A stretch of 64,000 bases of DNA from Cytophagales bacterium Alg240-R148 (GTDB lineage Bacteria; Bacteroidota; Bacteroidia; Cytophagales; Cyclobacteriaceae): the NCBI GenBank assembly GCA_900537185.1, contig LS999826.1, forward strand, positions 310,001 through 374,000, read 5' to 3'. This document shows positions 16,269 to 25,680 of the stretch, one piece after another (within the stretch, counting starts at the first letter, position 1; each line of letters begins with the position of its first letter). The notes beneath the pieces were generated by a model. The model was not told where the DNA came from. It did no database searches and saw only the letters and a list, made by a program, of their open reading frames with translations. Both the position numbers and the translations under genes were made by a program.

Positions 16269-18617
16269 GTGAGCACAGACCAAGAAAATATCAACCAAGC
16301 TCCAGGTGCTCCAATAGAGTACAATTCTCTTGATGTAGGGAAAATTTATGCTATTTTAAAAAGGAGTCTGGTATGGATCCTTATTATAATGGTGGTCACC
16401 AATGTCTTGGCTTTTCTGGTACTTAGATGGACCAAACCGGTATACCAAGCTAGCTCCAACCTAAAAATTGATTTTAAGAATGAAGCCAATGCCTTGGGTA
16501 TTGACTCTAGGTTTACCGATCAAAATTTAAACAATATATCTGGTGAGATTGAACTCTTAAGGTCCAATTTGTTCTTTAGTAAAGTCATTGACAACATAGA
16601 CTTAGATGTTAGTTATTTTACACCAGGAAATGTGCTCAATGATGAGAAATACCGATCTTCTCCTATACGTGTGGAATGTAACTTGAAGACAGGGAAGTAT
16701 TTTGATGAGCCTATAAGGGTTCGGTTTGAAGAAAATAATTCTTTTTCTCTTTTATTGAATGAAGAAGAATCCCCTTCTTTGAAAGGCACTTTTGGAACCA
16801 AGATATCAAGCCAAGATTTTGACTTGGTGCTCCATAAAACAGGATATTTTGATAGTTACAACCAAGGGGAGTGTTTTTTTATAGTAAATTCTGAGGCGTC
16901 TTTAATATCTTATTTGTCAAAAAATTTAACAGTAGCACCCCTTAACTTAAAAGCCAATACTATAAGTATCAGTTTTAAGGATTACAACCAACGCAAGGCT
17001 TTGGATATTGTTGAAGTGGTAGATTCCACCTATTTGGAGTATTCTATTTCTGAAAAGGCGCAAGAAAATAATCAGAAGATTACTTGGTTGGATAACGAAT
17101 TATCTGGAATAGAGAAAAAGCTAGAAGGACTGGAAGATTATTTTGAAGACTTTACAGTAAAAAATAGGACCAACGATTTAGACAGCGACATAGCCAAGAT
17201 TTTAGGTGTTATCAACGAAATTGATACCCAATTAACGGCAACCAGGAAACAAATTGCTTATATTAATAAGTTTGAAAAGAATTTTGTTGGAGATTCCGTT
17301 CCTATTAATATTCTAACCAATTCTGAGACTTTCCCACCTTTGTTAAACGATAAAATAGAAGCATTTAATGTAAAACTAGAAAGGTTCAATAATACAAAAT
17401 TGAACTATAGTGCCAACACGCATGTATATAAAAAAGCAGAAGGAGAAATTGTAAGCGACCAGAAGATCATCTACAATGCATTAATGGAATACCGATCGCA
17501 GCTCAATCAGAATTTGCAAGACCTACTTCGGTTAAGAGCTCAAATGGAGGAAATATTTCAGGGCTTGCCTTCTAAAAGTACAGATTTTAATAAGACCAAA
17601 CGGTTTTATGGAATTTATGAGCAGCTGTATTTAAATCTAATGCAGACAAAAATTGAATTTGAAATTGCTCGCGCCGGTACTAAAAATAACATTATTATTT
17701 TGTCGAATGCCTATGTGCATCCAGACCCTGTTTCTCCAAAAAAAGTGTTATTTCATGGTATTGGAGTTGTTTCTGGATTGTTGTTTTCGTTAATGTTTAT
17801 TGGTATTCGTTACGTGCTCAACAACAGGATAACCAATGTTACAGAATTAGAAAGGCTTACGGGAGCAACAATTTTAGGTTCGATTCCAAAATACAATACA
17901 GACAAAGGAATTGTTAATTTTTTAGTGCATAAAATGCCTAAATCTTCTGTTAGTGAATCTCTAAGAACAATAAGAACCAATATTAGTTTTTTATTTGAAG
18001 GAGAAGGGACCAAACTCATCAGTGTTACATCCACGATATCTGGTGAAGGGAAAACATTTGTAGCTGCTAACTTAGGCGGAATAACGGCGCTTACCAACAA
18101 GAGGGTAGTTTTGGTTGATTTAGATATGAGAAAGCCAAGAGTGCACCTCACATTCGAAAATGAGTCGAATAGCAGAGGGGTAAGTACTTGTATAATTGGA
18201 GAAACTTCTGTACAAGAAGTTATTCAAAAATCCCCTTTAGAAAATTTAGATTATATCTCTTCTGGTCCCACGCCACCCAATCCTTCTGAGTTGTTAATGC
18301 GGCAAGAATTTAAAAACCTCGTTGAACAGCTCAAAGAGTTGTACGATGTGATTATTTTTGATACACCACCTATTGGGTTGGTGACGGACGCCATTATACC
18401 AATGAAAATGTCTCATGTGCCTATTTATGTCTTTAGATCAGACTTTTCTAAAAAAGAATTCGTTAAGAATTTAAATAGGTTAATGTCGATTAATAAATTT
18501 AATAACATTAGCCTTATCTTAAATGGCGTGTCTTCAATAGGTAAAAATAATTATGGTTATGGTTATTATGACGAGGATAAAAATCGAATGGGTAAATTGA
18601 AATTGAGGCGTGATTAA
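16269..18617 (+). CDS. wzc: polysaccharide co-polymerase / BY-kinase (Wzc family)
   Basis: This inner-membrane protein controls chain length and export of the polysaccharide through cycles of tyrosine phosphorylation. It starts with GTG at 16269 (782 residues). A first membrane span lies at about 33-52, followed by the Wzz domain, a long coiled coil (about 260-450) and a second span at about 493-515. The cytoplasmic kinase carries Walker A SGEGKT (about 592-597), Walker A' VVLVDLDMRKPR (about 613-624) and Walker B VIIFDTPP (about 693-700). The C-terminus holds a Tyr cluster (YGYGYYDE, about 764-771), the usual autophosphorylation site. The stop overlaps the start of the cognate phosphatase by eight bases. 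Confidence 0.93.
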   Translation: MSTDQENINQAPGAPIEYNSLDVGKIYAILKRSLVWILIIMVVTNVLAFLVLRWTKPVYQASSNLKIDFKNEANALGIDSRFTDQNLNNISGEIELLRSNLFFSKVIDNIDLDVSYFTPGNVLNDEKYRSSPIRVECNLKTGKYFDEPIRVRFEENNSFSLLLNEEESPSLKGTFGTKISSQDFDLVLHKTGYFDSYNQGECFFIVNSEASLISYLSKNLTVAPLNLKANTISISFKDYNQRKALDIVEVVDSTYLEYSISEKAQENNQKITWLDNELSGIEKKLEGLEDYFEDFTVKNRTNDLDSDIAKILGVINEIDTQLTATRKQIAYINKFEKNFVGDSVPINILTNSETFPPLLNDKIEAFNVKLERFNNTKLNYSANTHVYKKAEGEIVSDQKIIYNALMEYRSQLNQNLQDLLRLRAQMEEIFQGLPSKSTDFNKTKRFYGIYEQLYLNLMQTKIEFEIARAGTKNNIIILSNAYVHPDPVSPKKVLFHGIGVVSGLLFSLMFIGIRYVLNNRITNVTELERLTGATILGSIPKYNTDKGIVNFLVHKMPKSSVSESLRTIRTNISFLFEGEGTKLISVTSTISGEGKTFVAANLGGITALTNKRVVLVDLDMRKPRVHLTFENESNSRGVSTCIIGETSVQEVIQKSPLENLDYISSGPTPPNPSELLMRQEFKNLVEQLKELYDVIIFDTPPIGLVTDAIIPMKMSHVPIYVFRSDFSKKEFVKNLNRLMSINKFNNISLILNGVSSIGKNNYGYGYYDEDKNRMGKLKLRRD

Positions 18618-19338
18618 ATCTTTATTTAAAAAGAAAAAGGCATACCCACTACATTCTTTGGACTTACATTCTCATTTAATTCCTGGAATAGATGATGGTG
18701 TTTCTACTATTGACGAAACTATCGCGATCTTGAGAGAATTCGAAAGCTGGGGTATGAAAAAAGTTATTACCACCCCTCATATTTTCTCTGAGGTGTACCC
18801 AAACAAGGAAAGCAACATTTTGGCCCGACATAAAAAAGTAGTGGAACAGCTGAATGCAAATGGAGTTGGGGTTGAATTGGAAGTGGCAGCCGAATATTAT
18901 GTTGATGAAGAGCTTCTAACTAAATTAAATAACAACCATCCTTTATTGACATTTGGAGAAAAGTATTTACTTTTTGAAACTCCATTTTTGTTAGAGCCAA
19001 AGATACTGACAGAATGTATATTTATGTTGATTACCAAAGGATATGTGCCTGTGATGGCCCACCCAGAACGGTATATATATTTGCAAGAAGACAACAAGCG
19101 CATGGGAGAACTCCGTGAAAGAGGCGTGCTATTCCAGGTGAATTTGGGTTCTCTAGTTGGTTATTACTCCGAGAATGCTAAAAACGTGGTTAAAATATTA
19201 CTAAAGAAAAGCTGGATTGATTTCATAGGGAGTGATTGCCACAACCAAAAACACCAACATGTGTTAAGCAAAGTTTGGGGGGATAAACTGTATAAAAAAA
19301 TAATTGAGTCTGGAATAAGAAACGACGAATTGATATGA
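18610..19338 (+). CDS. PHP-type protein-tyrosine phosphatase (CpsB/CapC/YwqE family)
   Basis: It removes phosphate from the Tyr cluster of the kinase encoded just upstream. The 242-residue protein starts with GTG inside the wzc stop region. Metal-binding motifs of the PHP fold are clear: DLHSHLIPGIDDG with His20, His22 and Asp28/29, TTPH around 55-58, EVAAEYY around 93-99, MAHPERY around 152-158, and DCH around 208-210. The Mn/Fe-dependent PHP phosphatase, rather than a low-molecular-weight Wzb, is the usual choice in Bacteroidota. The last four bases overlap the next gene (ATGA). Confidence 0.9.
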   Translation: MIKSLFKKKKAYPLHSLDLHSHLIPGIDDGVSTIDETIAILREFESWGMKKVITTPHIFSEVYPNKESNILARHKKVVEQLNANGVGVELEVAAEYYVDEELLTKLNNNHPLLTFGEKYLLFETPFLLEPKILTECIFMLITKGYVPVMAHPERYIYLQEDNKRMGELRERGVLFQVNLGSLVGYYSENAKNVVKILLKKSWIDFIGSDCHNQKHQHVLSKVWGDKLYKKIIESGIRNDELI

Positions 19339-20300
19339 AGGTTTTGGTGACAGGCGCAAATGGTATTGTTGGAACTTTTCTTTGTAAAGAATTGTCGGAT
19401 AATGGGCATGAAGTGGTAGGGATGGTCCGAGAGCATTCTGACCTAGCCTTGATGCGGCAATATTGCCCAGATGTGGCATTGGTGAAAGGAGATGTGCTCG
19501 ACCTGCTTTCGTTGGTTGGTGCTTTTGAAGGCAAAGATTTAATTGTGCATTGTGCGGCGGTTGTGTCCTTTGATTCCAAAGACAAACACGATTTGTTCGT
19601 AGTGAATGTAGAAGGTACTCAGAACGTAATCAATACCTGTCTTAGCCTTGGTATTCCTAGGGTGGTCCACGTTAGTTCAGTGGCTGCATTGGGGAGAGAT
19701 AAAAACAAACTTGAACTAGACGAAAAGGCAAAATGGATTGAGGGGGAATTGAATTCAGCCTATGCAAAAAGCAAGTATCTGTCTGAATTAGAAGCTTGGA
19801 GAGGAGATAATGAAGGGCTGGAAGTGTTGGTTGTCAACCCATCGGTGGTTTTGGGTCCGGCCTCCCAGAAGCAGAGCAGCGGTCAATTATTTGATTTGGC
19901 AAAAAAGGGTAAAAGCCTCTTTGTTGATGGTAAATTTAATTACATTGATGTGCGGGATTTGGTCAAAATTGTTTATCTTTTGATTGAAAAGGAAGCGTAC
20001 GGAGAACGGTATATTTTGAATAATGGAAATATAAGTTACCAACATTTCTTTGGTAAAACGGCTAAGATCTTAGGCGTAAATGCACCTAAAGTGGAGGTGA
20101 AAAGATGGCAACTGTATATGTTATGGCCAGTTTTTTCGCTTTTTTCGCTATTGTTTAGAAAAAAATCTATTGTAAGCAAGGAAATGATACAATTGACCAA
20201 ATACCATTTTAAATACAAAAATAACAAAGTCAATGCTTTTCTGGATGGGTTTGAATATACAAGCATAGATGAAACGTTGAATTGGGCACTAAAAAATTAG
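19335..20300 (+). CDS. NAD-dependent epimerase/dehydratase (extended SDR)
   Basis: 321 residues with an N-terminal Rossmann fold (VTGANGIVGTFL, Gly7-x-x-Gly-x-x-Gly13) and the SDR active-site pair in YAKSKYLSE (Tyr-x-x-x-Lys near 150). The NPSVVLGP and YIDVRDLV motifs are typical of dihydroflavonol-reductase-like extended SDRs. The substrate cannot be read from sequence; given the position a nucleotide sugar or a lipid-linked sugar is possible, but this subgroup also handles aldehydes and sterol-like substrates. It is translationally coupled with the phosphatase gene upstream, and its C-terminal part (about 245-275) is hydrophobic and may touch the membrane. Confidence 0.8.
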   Translation: MKVLVTGANGIVGTFLCKELSDNGHEVVGMVREHSDLALMRQYCPDVALVKGDVLDLLSLVGAFEGKDLIVHCAAVVSFDSKDKHDLFVVNVEGTQNVINTCLSLGIPRVVHVSSVAALGRDKNKLELDEKAKWIEGELNSAYAKSKYLSELEAWRGDNEGLEVLVVNPSVVLGPASQKQSSGQLFDLAKKGKSLFVDGKFNYIDVRDLVKIVYLLIEKEAYGERYILNNGNISYQHFFGKTAKILGVNAPKVEVKRWQLYMLWPVFSLFSLLFRKKSIVSKEMIQLTKYHFKYKNNKVNAFLDGFEYTSIDETLNWALKN

Positions 20301-20308
20301 TGAAACAT

Positions 20309-21709
20309 ATGGATGAAGAATTGAATAGAGAAGCGGGGAAGATAGTAAAGAGGTTTGAATCTTATTTGAGTCAGGATTCAACTGATTTTTTTGATATCGA
20401 GGACTTTGAAAAAATTATCGATTTTTATCTAATTAATCTAAAGATCAAGGAGGCTGAGGTTGCGGCTGAAATGGCTTTGGCACAATATCCATTTTCTTCG
20501 GAAATTTTGGTGCTGACTTCTCAAGTGCATTTGCACCAAGGGAAATTAGAAGAAGCCGAAGCTGATTTGGAAAAGGCTACTGTCTTTAATGCACACGATG
20601 CAGATATTTATGTGCTGAAAGGAAATGTGGAATCTATGAAGGGCAATTGTGACGAAGCCATAGCCCATTTTGAAAAGGCCTTGGATTTGAGCGAAGAAAA
20701 AGACGAAATGTATTACAATATTGGTATAACCTACCAGTCTTTTAACCGAATAGAAGAAGCCATTGAAGCATATAAAAAAGCCGTGGACATCAATTTGTCG
20801 CACGAAAATGCTTTGTATGAATTGGCTTTTTGTTTGGAAACATCAGGGAAGTTAGAGTCCAGTATTGATTACTATAAAAAATTTATTGATGAAGACCCTT
20901 ATTGCCAAGAAGCGTGGTATAATTTGGGTACAATTTACAGTAGATTATTGCGCTATGAGGAAGCGTTGGATGCATTGGAATATGCCATAATTATAGAGGA
21001 CAATTTTGCCTCGGCCTATTTTAACTTGGGCAATACCTATTTGGGCATGGGCAACCATGCAAAAGCTTTAGAAGCCTATAAAAAGACCCTGGAAATTGAG
21101 GGAGCAGCACCAGAAACTTATTTGCAAATTGCAAAAGTGTACAATAGTATGCAAGAATTTGGCTTGGGCTTGAAATACTTCCAAAAGTCCGCAAAACTTA
21201 ACGACATGTCGCATGAGGCTTGGTTTGGGGCGGGGTATGCTTTATCTCAAATGGAGCGCTGGTACGAGGCCATCCATTTTTTTAATAAAGCCTTGAAGTT
21301 GGATAAAGAAAATGGAGGGTATTGGTATGAGGTTGGGAAGGCCGAATACAAAGTGGGCAACATGGCGTCAAGCGTAAATTCGTTTGAAGAAGCGAGCTTT
21401 TTAACACCAAGTGATAGCGCTATTTGGCTGGATTGGTCCCATATTTACTATGAGCAAGGGCAGTTCGATAAAGCTGCTAGTACCATAAGAGAAGGGTTGG
21501 AACACGTGCCGGAAGAAGCTGAATTGTACTACAGGCTAGTAGTTTATTTGGTGGAACAAGGGAATTACCAAGAAGCATTTGTTGTACTTGAAAATGCATT
21601 AATTCTGGCATTTGATAAACATTCCATTTTATTTGATTATTTTCGCGATTTAGAAACGCAAAAAGCGTTGTTTAAAATTATCGATCAATACCGAAAAGAT
21701 AATCAATAA
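20309..21709 (+). CDS. TPR-repeat protein
   Basis: The ATG at 20309 is preferred to an upstream TTG that overlaps the previous gene (466 residues). Nearly the whole protein is made of about eleven tetratricopeptide repeats with the usual W/LG-Y/A-P pattern, for example YNIGITYQSFNRIEEAIEAY and YFNLGNTYLGMGNHAKALEA. No signal peptide or membrane span is seen, so it is probably a cytoplasmic scaffold. It lies eight bases after the SDR gene and overlaps the comA start by one base (TAATG), so it is in the same transcript as the export genes. The binding partner is unknown. Confidence 0.85.
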   Translation: MDEELNREAGKIVKRFESYLSQDSTDFFDIEDFEKIIDFYLINLKIKEAEVAAEMALAQYPFSSEILVLTSQVHLHQGKLEEAEADLEKATVFNAHDADIYVLKGNVESMKGNCDEAIAHFEKALDLSEEKDEMYYNIGITYQSFNRIEEAIEAYKKAVDINLSHENALYELAFCLETSGKLESSIDYYKKFIDEDPYCQEAWYNLGTIYSRLLRYEEALDALEYAIIIEDNFASAYFNLGNTYLGMGNHAKALEAYKKTLEIEGAAPETYLQIAKVYNSMQEFGLGLKYFQKSAKLNDMSHEAWFGAGYALSQMERWYEAIHFFNKALKLDKENGGYWYEVGKAEYKVGNMASSVNSFEEASFLTPSDSAIWLDWSHIYYEQGQFDKAASTIREGLEHVPEEAELYYRLVVYLVEQGNYQEAFVVLENALILAFDKHSILFDYFRDLETQKALFKIIDQYRKDNQ

Positions 21710-22476
21710 TGAATTACGAATTAAATAATATTCCTGAGCGCACAGAAAAGCCCAGACAGTTTGGATCTACAATGGCCATGGATAAGGGCTTGAGCCTGAG
21801 AGAGGTAGAGGATTTTATAGAAGTAAGCGGGCCCTATGTAGATATTGTAAAGTTGGGTTGGGCCACCTCTTTTGTAACGCCTAATTTAAAAGAAAAATTA
21901 AAATTATACTCTGATGCCAATATCCCTGTTTACTTTGGAGGGACTCTTTTTGAAGCATTCATTATAAGAAATCAATTTGATGATTATAGAAGAGTATTGG
22001 ATAAATACAATTTACCATTTTGTGAAGTGTCCGATGGTTCCATCGAATTGGACCACGACAAAAAATGTGAATACATCACCAAGCTATCCGATCAAGTCAC
22101 TGTGTTGTCGGAGGTAGGGTCCAAAGATGCAGAAAAAATAATTCCGCCTTACAAGTGGATCAATTTGATGCAAAGTGAATTGGATGCTGGTGCCTGGAAG
22201 GTTATTGGAGAAGCAAGAGAATCTGGAAATGTAGGCCTTTTTAGGTCTAGTGGAGAAGTGCGTTCTGGTTTGGTTGAAGAAATCTTAACAAAAATTCCTT
22301 TTGAGAAAATTATTTGGGAAGCACCTCAAAAAGCGCAACAAGTGTGGTTCATTAAGCTTTTAGGCTCTAACGTGAATTTGGGCAACATTGCGCCGAATGA
22401 AGTTATTCCATTAGAGACCATTCGTTTGGGACTTCGAGGGGATACTTTTAATCATTTTTTAGAAACAGCAGAATAA
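21709..22476 (+). CDS. comA: phosphosulfolactate synthase (ComA)
   Basis: ComA adds sulfite to phosphoenolpyruvate, making (2R)-phosphosulfolactate. The 255-residue TIM-barrel carries family features: MAMDKGL at 22-28, VDIVKLGW with Lys48 at 44-51, PVYFGGTLFE at about 73-82, FCEVSDGSIEL at about 104-114, and GEARESGNVG at about 167-176. In methanogens the product leads to coenzyme M; in bacteria it can lead to sulfolactate or cysteate. In this phylum a link to sulfonolipids (capnine made from cysteate) is attractive but unproven; comB and comC partners are not in the window. The gene overlaps the TPR gene by one base. Confidence 0.88.
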   Translation: MNYELNNIPERTEKPRQFGSTMAMDKGLSLREVEDFIEVSGPYVDIVKLGWATSFVTPNLKEKLKLYSDANIPVYFGGTLFEAFIIRNQFDDYRRVLDKYNLPFCEVSDGSIELDHDKKCEYITKLSDQVTVLSEVGSKDAEKIIPPYKWINLMQSELDAGAWKVIGEARESGNVGLFRSSGEVRSGLVEEILTKIPFEKIIWEAPQKAQQVWFIKLLGSNVNLGNIAPNEVIPLETIRLGLRGDTFNHFLETAE

Positions 22477-22485
22477 ATACATTTT

Positions 22486-23418
22486 ATGAGGGGTTCTAAA
22501 GCATACTTATGGTTGTTCGTAAAAGGAATGGCCATGGGCGGAGCAGATGTTATTCCTGGCGTTTCTGGAGGTACCATTGCCTTTATTACAGGTATTTATA
22601 AAGAATTACTGGATTCTATTAAGGCTGTAGATAAAGCCGCATTGATGCTGTTGTTGAAAATGGACATCAAAGGGTTCTGGCAAAAGATAAATGGTGGGTT
22701 TTTATTAGCAATTTTATCTGGAGTGGCTGTGAGCGTTATTTCTCTTGCAAAACTTCTGAATTACCTGCTAACAACTTACCCCATTCCAGTATGGTCTTTC
22801 TTTTTCGGATTGATTATAATAAGCGCGTTAATAGTAGTGCGGGAAGTGAAGAAGTGGAATGCCGGGCCTATTCTAGGCGTTGTCATTGGGATTGGAGTTG
22901 CTTACTGGATTACAGTTGCCACACCATCTACCACACCGGAAACCTATTGGTTTGTGTTTTTGGCTGGCAGCATTGCCATATGTGCTATGATTTTGCCAGG
23001 TGTATCGGGCGCTTTTATTCTGTTAATACTGGGTAAATACGAGTTCATAACTACTGCCTTGCACGAGTTCAATATTCCTGTCATATTGGTTTTTATTCTA
23101 GGCTGTTTGACTGGTATTTTAAGTTTTGTTCGGGTAGTAAGTTTTGTATTTGATAAATACCACAACGTTACCGTAGCAGTTTTATCAGGGTTTATGCTGG
23201 GTTCATTGAATAAAGTATGGCCATGGAAGCAAGTAGTTTCCTATCGTTTGGATAGCAAAGGCATGCAGGTGCCTGCTTTTGATAAAAGTGTATCGCCTAT
23301 GGAGTATGCTGATTTGACTGGCAACAACCCTCAACTGTTGTGGGCGGTAGTTTTCTTTGCCCTCGGTATATTAATTGTGTTTGGATTGGAGAAAATAGCT
23401 TCTATTCAAAAAAAATGA
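22486..23418 (+). CDS. DUF368 membrane protein, polyprenyl-phosphate translocase (PopT-like)
   Basis: 310 residues with about eight to nine membrane spans. Two related motifs, DVIPGVSGGT (about 22-31) and ILPGVSGAF (about 167-175), mark the inverted-repeat DUF368 fold. DUF368 proteins (PopT) have been shown in other bacteria to recycle undecaprenyl phosphate across the inner membrane, supplying lipid carrier for cell wall and polysaccharide synthesis. That fits the position downstream of the polysaccharide-export genes. It follows comA by nine bases and overlaps aroE by four (ATGA). Confidence 0.85.
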   Translation: MRGSKAYLWLFVKGMAMGGADVIPGVSGGTIAFITGIYKELLDSIKAVDKAALMLLLKMDIKGFWQKINGGFLLAILSGVAVSVISLAKLLNYLLTTYPIPVWSFFFGLIIISALIVVREVKKWNAGPILGVVIGIGVAYWITVATPSTTPETYWFVFLAGSIAICAMILPGVSGAFILLILGKYEFITTALHEFNIPVILVFILGCLTGILSFVRVVSFVFDKYHNVTVAVLSGFMLGSLNKVWPWKQVVSYRLDSKGMQVPAFDKSVSPMEYADLTGNNPQLLWAVVFFALGILIVFGLEKIASIQKK

Positions 23419-24140
23419 GAAAATTTGCCCTATTAGGTTTCCCCTTGAGCCATTCTTTTTCGAAACAGTATTTTGAAAATAAGTTTGCTGTAGAAGGCAT
23501 ACAAGACGCGAGCTATGAGTTTTTTGAGTTGCCAAGCATAGAGTTGTTGGGCCCAATACTTCAACAAGAAACAGACTTGGTGGGTTTTAATGTGACCATA
23601 CCCTACAAACAAGAGGTGATGGCATATTTGGATGAAATTGAATCCAGCGCTCAAAAAATCGGAGCTGTTAATGTAGTAAAAAGAGAAGGAGATAAGTTAG
23701 TTGGATACAATTCTGACTATTATGGCTTTATGGAGTCTATTAAACCGTATGTGGCAGGTATAAAACGCGCTCTAATTTTTGGAACTGGTGGTGCATCTAA
23801 AGCGGTGCAAGTGGCTTTGGCTGATCTTGGAGTCGAAGTACAAATGGTTTCGAGAACAGCAATTAACGCGGCTTGTACCTATAAAGATTTGACCGAGGAG
23901 ATTGTTTCAGATCACTTGTTGCTTGTCAATACCACACCTTTGGGCATGTCGCCCAATGTTGGTACCTGTCCAGATATTCCCTATGAGGGGATCACAGATA
24001 AGCATGTATTGTTTGATTTGGTTTACAACCCAGAGGAGACTTTGTTTCTCAAGAAAGGAAAGCAGAGGGGAGCTGCTTCCTTAAATGGTCATGAAATGTT
24101 GGTGCTCCAGGCCGAAAAAAGCTGGCAAATTTGGAATTAA
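23415..24140 (+). CDS. aroE: shikimate dehydrogenase
   Basis: AroE reduces 3-dehydroshikimate to shikimate with NADPH in aromatic amino-acid synthesis. ATG at 23415 inside the previous stop codon is chosen (241 residues); the longer frame extends into the membrane-protein gene without reason. Landmarks are GFPLSHSFS (8-16, shikimate-binding serines), NVTIPYK with catalytic Lys65, NSDYYGF with Asp101, and the NADP-binding GTGGASKAV loop around 125-133. Length is slightly short but normal for Bacteroidota. It is the last gene of the rightward run and converges with the next gene, sharing four bases at the 3' end. Confidence 0.94.
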   Translation: MRKFALLGFPLSHSFSKQYFENKFAVEGIQDASYEFFELPSIELLGPILQQETDLVGFNVTIPYKQEVMAYLDEIESSAQKIGAVNVVKREGDKLVGYNSDYYGFMESIKPYVAGIKRALIFGTGGASKAVQVALADLGVEVQMVSRTAINAACTYKDLTEEIVSDHLLLVNTTPLGMSPNVGTCPDIPYEGITDKHVLFDLVYNPEETLFLKKGKQRGAASLNGHEMLVLQAEKSWQIWN

Positions 24141-25237
24141 ATCACCTTTTCTTTTTTACCCATGGCCTTAAGGATTCGATTGATTTGAACATTGTTCAGG
24201 TCGATAATGTGTCCCAAAATGGAGGTTGAATATCCACCGCTACCTTTTTGGCGTCCATCTTTCTTTTGGTGCGCGTAAGATTCTTTAGCCATTTTTAAGT
24301 GAGGCATTCTAAAACTTTTCATAGCGTTGCATAAGCTATAAAGCGCTTTTAAAGAATTTAGGCGTTCGTGGTTGAGCCCATTTTCTTCAATGAACATACA
24401 GGTTTTGGTGACAATAGACTCTTTTTTGTCGTAATTGAAGTAGATGTCCCTAATATTACTTTTATTAAAAGCTAAATAGGCAGATTTGAATTCTCTGTAT
24501 TCTGGATCTATGACATCAGAACTCCACAACAAATGGTCGTAAACGAACAAAGGCATTTCTACAGCCCCCGGCCCTATTAATTCCTTTCCAAATATTTTTA
24601 TTGGATCAAAATAGAAACGAAGTTCATTGGCAAATAATTCTGGTGGAATAGACCTTCTAGCGTGTACTACTCCCTTTACCATTCCATTGAAATAGATTTG
24701 TGTTTTTTCACATAAGTACTCAAAATAAGGATCGTCTACCGCACAAGTATTTAGTTCTATTAGGTAGTAAATGGCTCTTATAATAGAAGGCATAGACATG
24801 CGCACACTTTCTATTAGACCATCCTCGCCTTCGTGGTGTGTATATTTTCTTTTGCGCTCGTCACTGGGGTTCCAGATCGTGTAATGAGACAAAGTATCCC
24901 TTGCAGGAAGATCTGTCTTTATACTCAGTTCGTTTAGTACATATTCCAATTCCGGAATTTCTTCAACAGGTTCTTTGCCATGTCTTTTTATAGAGCCCAG
25001 CAAAATTCCCAAATCTCGCATGCAAGCAATGGCTTCTTCTTTCGAGAATTTGTCAATAGTTTCTGGAAAAGGAAGTACGCTGTAAGTTAGGTTTAAAAGG
25101 GACGTTATGTCCCTTTTTTCATTCATGGTTCTTACAGCTAATAAATGTTGGTCAAATTTGATGGGATCAAGCGATTTTACTTTTTCATCAAATTTGTGAT
25201 CTTCTTCGAAGATCGTGTCAAAAAAGATAGCTTTCAT
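24137..25237 (-). CDS. PrnB-like / IDO-TDO superfamily heme protein (putative)
   Basis: 366 residues, soluble and mostly helical. The C-terminal part has the layout of the indoleamine/tryptophan dioxygenase superfamily: RMPH with His313 as candidate heme ligand, followed by a GSGG loop at 332-335 that resembles the GTGG substrate loop of TDO. The middle stretch FDPI ... GPGAVEMPLFVYDHLLW fits DUF1864/PrnB-type proteins (monodechloroaminopyrrolnitrin synthase). No halogenase or other pyrrolnitrin gene is nearby, so the substrate is open; an indole compound is the family expectation. It follows a small leftward gene by 35 bases and converges on aroE. Confidence 0.6.
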   Translation of the reverse strand: MKAIFFDTIFEEDHKFDEKVKSLDPIKFDQHLLAVRTMNEKRDITSLLNLTYSVLPFPETIDKFSKEEAIACMRDLGILLGSIKRHGKEPVEEIPELEYVLNELSIKTDLPARDTLSHYTIWNPSDERKRKYTHHEGEDGLIESVRMSMPSIIRAIYYLIELNTCAVDDPYFEYLCEKTQIYFNGMVKGVVHARRSIPPELFANELRFYFDPIKIFGKELIGPGAVEMPLFVYDHLLWSSDVIDPEYREFKSAYLAFNKSNIRDIYFNYDKKESIVTKTCMFIEENGLNHERLNSLKALYSLCNAMKSFRMPHLKMAKESYAHQKKDGRQKGSGGYSTSILGHIIDLNNVQINRILKAMGKKEKVI

Positions 25238-25272
25238 ATTGTTCTTTATATTGGTGTGTGTTCTTTATTGTT

Positions 25273-25680
25273 TTAGCTGGTTAGCCAACTTATACAGTCT
25301 TGTTCAGACATGAATGTGCCTATTTCTAACCTGCCCATGGTAACTTTTTGCCCTTCAGAATTTACTTTGTCAACTGTTGCTTTTGCAAAGACATCTTCCG
25401 AAACCAAGGCTGCTATTTTTGTCATCCCTGCTTTTTCTACTTCAGGGAACCACGTGCCTGTTAAGTAATCTTGGACATCTTTAGATAATACCTTAAGGTC
25501 TCTATGGTCACTTAAGTGCACAGCTGTATGGTTCTTTTTGATGAAGTCGCTCATAACACTGCAGCCTTTTTTTACTTGTGAAGTGGTTAAAAAACCGCTC
25601 CATCTAGCGTATAAAACTCCATCTGATTGGTCTATAAATATCTCAGTATAAGGTTCTTTAAGTAATGTTTTTTTGGACAT
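25273..25680 (-). CDS. small soluble protein, STAS/SpoIIAA-like fold (tentative)
   Basis: 135 residues without signal or membrane segment. The alternating strand-helix order, with an early VLYARWSGF strand, a long helix around 33-50 and a hydrophobic strand KIAALVS at about 86-92, looks like the SpoIIAA/CRAL-TRIO-type STAS-like proteins often found as orphan regulators in Bacteroidota. It is 35 bases upstream of the PrnB/IDO-like gene on the same strand and probably shares its transcript. Function is unknown; the fold call is an impression. Confidence 0.5.
   Translation of the reverse strand: MSKKTLLKEPYTEIFIDQSDGVLYARWSGFLTTSQVKKGCSVMSDFIKKNHTAVHLSDHRDLKVLSKDVQDYLTGTWFPEVEKAGMTKIAALVSEDVFAKATVDKVNSEGQKVTMGRLEIGTFMSEQDCISWLTS

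Noticed and set aside
23340-23414. Longer aroE N-terminus
   Set aside because: The extra 25 residues are an out-of-frame reading of the membrane-protein gene upstream; the ATG at 23415 starts the conserved AroE sequence and gives the common ATGA overlap.
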